This document shows, in pieces, positions 58,831 to 64,000 of a stretch of 64,000 nt of DNA. The notes beneath the pieces were generated by a model that made no database searches, was not told the origin of the DNA, and saw only the letters and a program-made list of their open reading frames with translations. The position numbers were made by a program, and so were the translations under genes. This DNA is from Clostridia bacterium. GTDB taxonomy: Bacteria > Bacillota > Clostridia > Oscillospirales > RGIG8002. The stretch covers positions 53,896 through 117,895 of the forward strand of contig JAFZQJ010000020.1 in assembly GCA_017620395.1 (NCBI GenBank), written 5' to 3'. The first letter of the stretch is position 1. Every line of letters begins with the position of its first letter.

Positions 58831-58859
58831 ATTATATCATACCCGACGGATAATATCAA
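58831..58859 (-). promoter_or_regulatory. Promoter of the carboxypeptidase gene
   Basis: Minus strand: TTGATA (58854-58859), 17-base spacer, TATAAT (58831-58836), 68 bases before the ATG. Confidence 0.8.
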
Positions 58860-58899
58860 TTATAATTTTTGGGAATCAGCCGCCGTGAGGAGTATTTTT

Positions 58900-60177
58900 A
58901 TGGAGAATTACAGTCTTGACACCCTCGCCGTCCACGCGGGCTACGACGGGGACGAAACCACGAAATCCGTGGCGGTGCCGATTTATCAGACCGCGGCTTA
59001 CAAGTTCGACAGCACCGAGCAGGCGCGCTCAATTTTCGAGCTCACGGAGGATGGGTATATCTACACCCGCCTCGGCAACCCGACCGTCGATATTTTCGAG
59101 AAGCGCATAGCCGCGCTCGACGGCGGCGTCGGGGCGGTCGCGGCAGCGAGCGGACACGCCGCGATGCTGATGACCGCGCTCTGCCTCTGCAGGCACGGGG
59201 ATGAGTTCGTTTCTTCGACGGCGATCTACGGCGGCGCGGTCAACCTTTTCGGAGTGACGCTCGGCAATCTCGGGATAAAGGTGCGCTGGGCGGACATCAA
59301 CGACGCGGAGAGCTTCCGCGCCGCGATAAACGAAAAGACGAAGTTCGTCTTCGTCGAGTCCGTCGGCAACCCGACCGACGCGATACCGGATTTCGCCGCG
59401 CTTTCCGCGATCTGCCGCGAAGCTGGAGTGCCGCTCGTCGTTGATAACACATTCGCGACGCCGGCGGTATTCAGACCGAAGGAGGCGGGCGCGGACATAG
59501 TCATCTATTCCGCGACGAAGTATATCTGCGGCAACGGCACGAGCATGGGCGGAGTCACCGTCGACTGCGGCACCTTCGATTTCGGAGGCAACCCGCGCTT
59601 CCCGCAGTTCAACGAGCCCGACAAGAGCTATCACGATATAGTTTTCAGCGAGAAATTCGGCAGGCTCGCGTTCCTCACGCGGCTGCGCGCGCAGATCCTG
59701 CGCGACGTCGGCGCGGCGCTCTCGCCGTTCAACGCGTTTATGCTGACGCTCGGGTGCGAAACGCTTTCCGTGCGTATGCAGCGCCACTGCGAGAACGCGA
59801 TTGCGGCGGCGGAGTACCTCGAGAAGCACCCGAAGGTCGCTTCCGTCGACTGCCCCGCGCTTGAGAGCAACCGTTACCACGCGCTGCAGCGGAAGTATAT
59901 GCCCAAAGGGATCGGCGGCACCTTCGCCTTCGAGCTGAAGGGCGGCAGGGAAGCGGGCGCACGCTTCATCGACGCGCTGAAGCTTATTTCCAACGTAGCT
60001 AACGTCGGCGACGTACGCTCGATGGTGATACACCCCGCGTCAACGACGCATTCTCAGCTTTCCGCGGAGCAGCTCCGCGCCGGAGGCATAACCGAGGGAA
60101 CGGTGCGCTTCTCCGTCGGCATAGAGGACATACGGGACATAATCGCCGATCTCGATCAGGCGCTTGACAGAGTATGA
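58900..60177 (+). CDS. metY: O-acetylhomoserine sulfhydrylase
   Basis: A 425-residue PLP enzyme of the Cys/Met metabolism family. Features are VPIYQTAAYKF, YTRLGNPTVDIFEKRIAALD, the PLP-binding Lys in YSATKYICGNGTSMGG and SVGIEDIRDIIADL at the end. The length and the insertion after the PLP lysine (FDFGGNPRFPQF) fit MetY rather than the shorter MetB/MetC. It forms homocysteine from O-acetylhomoserine and sulfide. Start ATG 58900 follows GTGAGGAG. Its stop overlaps tadA by 4 bases. No SAM riboswitch is visible in the short leader. Confidence 0.93.
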   Translation: MENYSLDTLAVHAGYDGDETTKSVAVPIYQTAAYKFDSTEQARSIFELTEDGYIYTRLGNPTVDIFEKRIAALDGGVGAVAAASGHAAMLMTALCLCRHGDEFVSSTAIYGGAVNLFGVTLGNLGIKVRWADINDAESFRAAINEKTKFVFVESVGNPTDAIPDFAALSAICREAGVPLVVDNTFATPAVFRPKEAGADIVIYSATKYICGNGTSMGGVTVDCGTFDFGGNPRFPQFNEPDKSYHDIVFSEKFGRLAFLTRLRAQILRDVGAALSPFNAFMLTLGCETLSVRMQRHCENAIAAAEYLEKHPKVASVDCPALESNRYHALQRKYMPKGIGGTFAFELKGGREAGARFIDALKLISNVANVGDVRSMVIHPASTTHSQLSAEQLRAGGITEGTVRFSVGIEDIRDIIADLDQALDRV

Positions 60178-60614
60178 AAAACGCATTTATGGAAGCCGCC
60201 GTCGCGGAGGCGAAGAAGGCCGCCGCGGAGGGCGAAGTGCCGGTCGGCGCGGTGATAGTGCGTAACGGCGAAATAATCGCGGCGGGACGGAACTCCTGCG
60301 AAACGGACGGCGACCCGCGCCTTCACGCGGAGATGGTCGCGATCGGCCGCGCCTGCGAAGCGGTCGGCGGCTGGCGCCTTTCCGACTGCGATATATACGT
60401 TACGTTAGAGCCGTGCCCGATGTGCGCCGGCGCGCTGCTGAACGCACGAATACGCCGCATCTACTTCGGCGCCTACGACGCGAAAAACGGCGCCTGCGGT
60501 TCCGTCTGCGACGTCGGCGTGATGGGATTCACCCACAAGCCCGAGATTTACGGCGGGATATGCGCCGACGAGTGCGCGGCGGTGCTTTCGGAGTTTTTCG
60601 GAGAAAAAAGATAA
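60174..60614 (+). CDS. tadA: tRNA-specific adenosine deaminase TadA
   Basis: A 146-residue deaminase with the zinc/catalytic motifs HAEM (proton-shuttling Glu) and PCPMCAG. It converts A34 to inosine in tRNA-Arg(ACG), and that tRNA gene is present at 54209. It overlaps metY by 4 bases and is followed by a terminator. The length is normal for the family. Confidence 0.95.
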   Translation: MKNAFMEAAVAEAKKAAAEGEVPVGAVIVRNGEIIAAGRNSCETDGDPRLHAEMVAIGRACEAVGGWRLSDCDIYVTLEPCPMCAGALLNARIRRIYFGAYDAKNGACGSVCDVGVMGFTHKPEIYGGICADECAAVLSEFFGEKR

Positions 60615-60627
60615 ACGAGCGTTTCAG

Positions 60628-60660
60628 AGAAGGACGGCATGCGCCGTCCTTCTTTTTTTC
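60628..60660 (+). terminator. Rho-independent terminator after tadA
   Basis: An 11-bp perfect stem AGAAGGACGGC / GCCGTCCTTCT, loop ATGC, then TTTTTT. Confidence 0.95.
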
Positions 60661-60683
60661 TTAACGGAAATATCACAATTTCC

Positions 60684-60712
60684 TTGCATTTTCGCTTTTT
60701 ATATGATAAACT
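60684..60712 (+). promoter_or_regulatory. Promoter of the large dockerin protein
   Basis: TTGCAT (60684-60689), 17-base spacer, TAAACT (60707-60712), 72 bases before the ATG at 60785. Confidence 0.72.
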
Positions 60713-60784
60713 CAAATAGTGTATGATATCGGGGCGTATTGTTTCGCTCCGACACGCAGAAATATAAGATTTCGGAGGCAAATT

Positions 60785-63700
60785 ATGAAGAACACCGCGA
60801 AAAAGAGTCTGGCGGTACTGCTTACCGCCTGCATGCTGCTCGCCGTTGTCTGCTCGCTCGGAAGCGTGGGCATAATCGCTTCGGCGGCGCACCCCGGCTA
60901 CTACGAGTTCGTTGAAATGCCCGGTTTCGGCGTCTGGACCGACGAGGAACTGGCGACGCTCTACGAGGAGTATACCGCCGCGCCCGTGCACAGCACGGAC
61001 AACCTGCCCGAGGGCGTTGACGACGCCGTGAAGTTCACGATCACAAGCGTTGATAAGACCTGGGGATCCGCGACGATAAACTCCGGCAATCTTCGCAACA
61101 AGACCACCGCGACGCAGGAACCCGGTTTTTCCTGGGGCGCAATGAGCCTTCCCGGCGGCAAGAGCATCGTCGGTGACAAGAGCTTCGCCGACTGCGACGG
61201 CATCTGCTTCTGGGTAGGCGGAGCCGGCGGCAGATACGAGGGCAAGATGAAGATGCAGATGTTCCTCGCGGAATGCAGAGGCCCGTTCTATGACTATAAC
61301 AAGGGGCTTGACGACGGAACTAACGAGCTCGGCGACGCTCCCATCGGTTACAGATACGAGAGTACCAGCAAGGGCACGGACGCCGACGGCTATATATTCT
61401 TTGACTTCGACGAGGACTTCAGACAGGTCGACTGGTGGGCGACCGACGACGACGGTATCAACCAGAGCGTCAGCGTTACGAGCGAAGCCAACCTCAGACC
61501 GATTCCCGAAAAGGTCAGAGAGACCATGAACGGCATGACGGTCTGCTTCCTCAACGTCTCCGTCGGAACGCAGATCTACATCGCCGACGTGAAGGGTTAC
61601 AAGGATACCCGCGTTTTCATCGACAGCCTTGACGACGCGCTCTCCCGTTTCGACTCCCTCAATCCCGACGCGTACACCGAATCCTCCTACGCCGCCGCTA
61701 CGGACGTCTACCTCGAAGTTATGGATATGCTCGACGTTCCGATCGATAACTACACGCAGGACGAGATCGATTCCGCCGCTCGCAGGCTCAACGCCGTTAT
61801 CGACGGGCTCGATCCGATGTTCCCCGCGAAGTCTTCGACGGAGATCGCCGGTTTTGAGGTGTGGGACGACGACGATCTGATGGATATGGCCGACGGCGGT
61901 TACTGCACCGACGTCGCATATATCGAAGAGACCGAGAACGGCCCCGAAATATGCATCATAAGCACCGCGAGCAGCGGCGCTCCCGATTACGGCTGGAGCC
62001 GCTTCATCTCAGCAATCGACGGCGGCGATTACTACGAAGCCGTGAAAAATCCGTTCGGCGCCGACCTGAGCGACACCGCCGGATTATGCTTCCATATAGC
62101 GTATGAAGGCGATTATCAGCCCGTCGATATCCAGCTCGGCGTAGGCGTCACCGACGGCCCCTACTTCGTTGCTTACAATCCCGAAGTCACCTTCCCGCAG
62201 GCTCCCGAAAGGGAAGGTCTTGTCAGCGCCGCGTGGGCCGCGTTCTATGACGAGGACGACGTTGAGGATATCTACGACTGGCTCGATCAACTCGATTTCT
62301 TCGAGCTGCGCCTGCCCGATTCAGCGCAGCAGCAGTTCCGCATCCGCGACCTCTACGCTTACGAGTGGGCGATAAACGACGCGGACTTCGCCCCGAGCGC
62401 CGAGGCTGCCGAAACCGCGAGAGCCGAGCTTGAAGAACTCGGCGAAACCAATTACTATCCCGCCGGTTGGGAAGAATACGTCGCCGCGATCGAATTCGCG
62501 GAGGCGCTGCCCGGCGTCTACGGCGTGAGCGATGAAGACGTCGCCGCCGCCGTGGAACGCATCGAGAGCGCGAGAAACGCGCTTGTTCCGATCGGCGACG
62601 AGGATTACGGCACGCTCAAAGAGCTTCACGAGACCTACAAGGTCGCCAACGCCTTCTGGTACGGCAACTACACCCTTTCCGCGGGCACCAAGCTGAACAG
62701 AGCGGTGGACGCCTACGAAAAGGTCAAGGATACCGCCATCAACGCGGAAACGGCTGACAAGCTGCTTGCCGATTTCGGGTCCGCGGTCAGCGGTTTCAAG
62801 GCGATCACCCCCAAGGCGGTCAACGAAGACGGCATCTACTCGTTTGAGGACTACACTCCCTTCGATCTCGACTACTGCATGGCGTACCGCTCCTCCGGCG
62901 TCGCGTACACGCTGGTCGAGAACTCCGACGGCGTTCAGGCGCTTTCCATGAAGGCGGTCAGAGACATCATCGGAGGCGAAGAGGCCGCGATGAGGTTCTA
63001 TCCCTTCTATAATAACTACCTTACCCGCCCGCTGAAGAAGGCCGCGCTGGTCGGCGACCTGAGCAAGATCACCGGTTTCTTCTTCGACGTCGAGGTCAAC
63101 GACCTCTCGATAACGAAGGACGCGTACCTGACCTTCGGCGTGCTCAACCGCAACGCCGAGAAGCCGTTCAACAAGTGCGCCGACGCGATCCGCATCCCCG
63201 CGTCCGGCAAGGGCAGGGTATACGTACCGATCAACTCGCTGCTTGCGACTCCGGACGGCAGCACCGGTTCCATCGCGCTGAACAACATCGACGGCTACTA
63301 TTTTGAGGTCACCGGTTCCGTCGGCGAGGGCTTTGAGATCAAGATCACAAACATCGGCGCGTACACCGGCACGACGAACGCCGTTCCGGGCGCTCCCGAG
63401 TTCATCAACGTCGCCGAGGGCGAGAATTACGAAGCCGGCTTCATCCCGCAGTGGACCGACGGCGCGGCAGTCCTTGACGACAACTACTACGTCTTCGGAA
63501 CGCCGATCGAAGTCAACGGACCGCACACCATTTCCGCCGGCACCGGCGCGAACTACGTCGAGGTCAACTTCACGATTTCCGGCGGCATCGAGCCCCCGGC
63601 GCCCGCCGTTAAGAAGGGCGACGCGGACGGCGACGGAGTCATCACCGTCGGCGACGCGCTTGCCGCGCTGCGCGTAGCCGCGAAGCTCGCCGAACCCACT

Positions 63701-63814
63701 CCCGAGCTGCTTGCCGCCTGCGATATCGACGGCAGCGGCGCCATCGAGGTCAACGACGCGCTTGCGATCCTGCGCGTTGCCGCGAAGCTCGCCGACGAAA
63801 GCTCGCTCGGATAA
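60785..63814 (+). CDS. Large secreted modular protein with FIVAR-like repeats and C-terminal dockerin
   Basis: A 1009-residue protein. A signal peptide (about 1-35) is followed by two related beta-rich modules: residues about 40-285, opening FVEMPGFGVWTDEELATLY, and about 360-530, opening EIAGFEVWDDDDLMDMADG. FIVAR-like helical linkers (SYAAATDVYLEVMDMLD; WEEYVAAIEFAEALPG) separate the modules. A third module starts near 680 (GIYSFEDYTPFDLDYCMAY). The type I dockerin (about 940-1009) has GDADGDGVITVGDALAALR and CDIDGSGAIEVNDALAILR. The repeated modules resemble carbohydrate-binding folds; no catalytic domain is recognised. Start 60785 follows CGGAGG. Confidence 0.85.
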   Translation: MKNTAKKSLAVLLTACMLLAVVCSLGSVGIIASAAHPGYYEFVEMPGFGVWTDEELATLYEEYTAAPVHSTDNLPEGVDDAVKFTITSVDKTWGSATINSGNLRNKTTATQEPGFSWGAMSLPGGKSIVGDKSFADCDGICFWVGGAGGRYEGKMKMQMFLAECRGPFYDYNKGLDDGTNELGDAPIGYRYESTSKGTDADGYIFFDFDEDFRQVDWWATDDDGINQSVSVTSEANLRPIPEKVRETMNGMTVCFLNVSVGTQIYIADVKGYKDTRVFIDSLDDALSRFDSLNPDAYTESSYAAATDVYLEVMDMLDVPIDNYTQDEIDSAARRLNAVIDGLDPMFPAKSSTEIAGFEVWDDDDLMDMADGGYCTDVAYIEETENGPEICIISTASSGAPDYGWSRFISAIDGGDYYEAVKNPFGADLSDTAGLCFHIAYEGDYQPVDIQLGVGVTDGPYFVAYNPEVTFPQAPEREGLVSAAWAAFYDEDDVEDIYDWLDQLDFFELRLPDSAQQQFRIRDLYAYEWAINDADFAPSAEAAETARAELEELGETNYYPAGWEEYVAAIEFAEALPGVYGVSDEDVAAAVERIESARNALVPIGDEDYGTLKELHETYKVANAFWYGNYTLSAGTKLNRAVDAYEKVKDTAINAETADKLLADFGSAVSGFKAITPKAVNEDGIYSFEDYTPFDLDYCMAYRSSGVAYTLVENSDGVQALSMKAVRDIIGGEEAAMRFYPFYNNYLTRPLKKAALVGDLSKITGFFFDVEVNDLSITKDAYLTFGVLNRNAEKPFNKCADAIRIPASGKGRVYVPINSLLATPDGSTGSIALNNIDGYYFEVTGSVGEGFEIKITNIGAYTGTTNAVPGAPEFINVAEGENYEAGFIPQWTDGAAVLDDNYYVFGTPIEVNGPHTISAGTGANYVEVNFTISGGIEPPAPAVKKGDADGDGVITVGDALAALRVAAKLAEPTPELLAACDIDGSGAIEVNDALAILRVAAKLADESSLG

Positions 63815-63872
63815 ACCGAACCTGACGACAGACAGCCCCGCCGTTTGGGCGCGCAAATTAGGGATACGCCGG

Positions 63873-63980
63873 TCTTAAAAAGGATCTTTTCGCGCCGGAC
63901 TGCGTTGAAAGCGCTCGGAATACATACAGTATTCCATCGCGCTTTCGCCTTGTCCGACACAAAAATCTCTCTTTTTAAGA
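63873..63980. repeat. 108-nt imperfect palindrome
   Basis: Arms of 51 and 52 nt around loop ATACA. Outer ends TCTTAAAAAG/CTTTTTAAGA, the mid-stem CGGAC/GTCCG, GAAAGCGC/GCGCTTTC and the inner GGAATAC/GTATTCC all pair, separated by partly paired stretches. No gene is seen from 63815 to the window end. It could be a non-autonomous palindromic element or a structured RNA. Confidence 0.75.
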
Positions 63981-64000
63981 TGCGGAGCAGTTTTGAACGA

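Noticed and set aside
58862..58899. SAM or cobalamin riboswitch upstream of metY
   Set aside because: The leader between the divergent carboxypeptidase promoter and metY is too short and shows no conserved riboswitch elements.

Overview
The window reads as a GC-rich chromosome segment of an anaerobic, spore-forming member of the Clostridia (Bacillota), most like an uncultured gut Oscillospiraceae-type organism. The support is the Firmicutes cluster yqfC-yqfD-phoH-ybeY-dgkA-era-recO-mutS2, a ylbJ-like sporulation gene, a flavodiiron/rubredoxin protein for O2 or NO detoxification, dockerin-bearing secreted proteins and several glycan-degrading hydrolases. No species assignment is possible from sequence reading alone.

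Layout. 1-2839: translation/RNA operon rbfA(end)-nrnA-truB-ribF, with overlapping or near-overlapping genes. 2884-9148: a PucR/CdaR-type regulator, then ftsE-ftsX, two EnvC-like M23 proteins and an S41 protease. The second M23 gene is a chimera made by tandem duplication. 9253-16291 (minus strand): murD, two M42 aminopeptidases, two lipoproteins and a two-gene CHR transporter. 16420-18438: Ser/Glu-repeat surface protein, mntP, YerC-type regulator. 18495-27043: three hybrid histidine kinases, one fused to a whole amino-acid permease, plus a GT4 glycosyltransferase and a small HTH regulator. 27111-28506: YgjV-like and SpoU/TrmH methyltransferase genes.

28606-35041 looks like a roughly 6.4-kb integrated element inserted at the 3' end of tRNA-Leu(UAG). 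It carries a large serine recombinase, an unusual array of six hairpins, an AT-rich three-gene cassette (HTH regulator, Cys-rich methyltransferase-like protein, DUF1848/radical-SAM-like protein), and two aminoglycoside-phosphotransferase-like proteins around a GNAT acetyltransferase. Both proposed ends carry TGGTGC, which covers the tRNA CCA end. Joining them would put the tRNA directly in front of the terminator that the recombinase gene now reads through.

35170-45540: GH92, an ACT protein with its UPF0210 partner, a four-domain flavodiiron protein, then GH27, GH130, a degenerate kinase-like protein and two GH16 genes, suggesting mannose/galactose/beta-glucan use. 45625-54179: mutS2-recO-era-dgkA-ybeY-phoH-yqfD-yqfC on the minus strand and ylbJ on the plus strand. 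54209-64000: tRNA-Arg(ACG), small proteins, a palindrome-rich intergenic region, a URO-D family protein, two dockerin proteins, a D-Ala-D-Ala carboxypeptidase, metY and tadA. The window ends in a 108-nt imperfect palindrome.

Most promising leads: the tRNA-Leu element with its hairpin array and HTH/methyltransferase-like/DUF1848 cassette, the permease-kinase-receiver fusion, and the signal-peptide-swapping duplication of the M23 gene.
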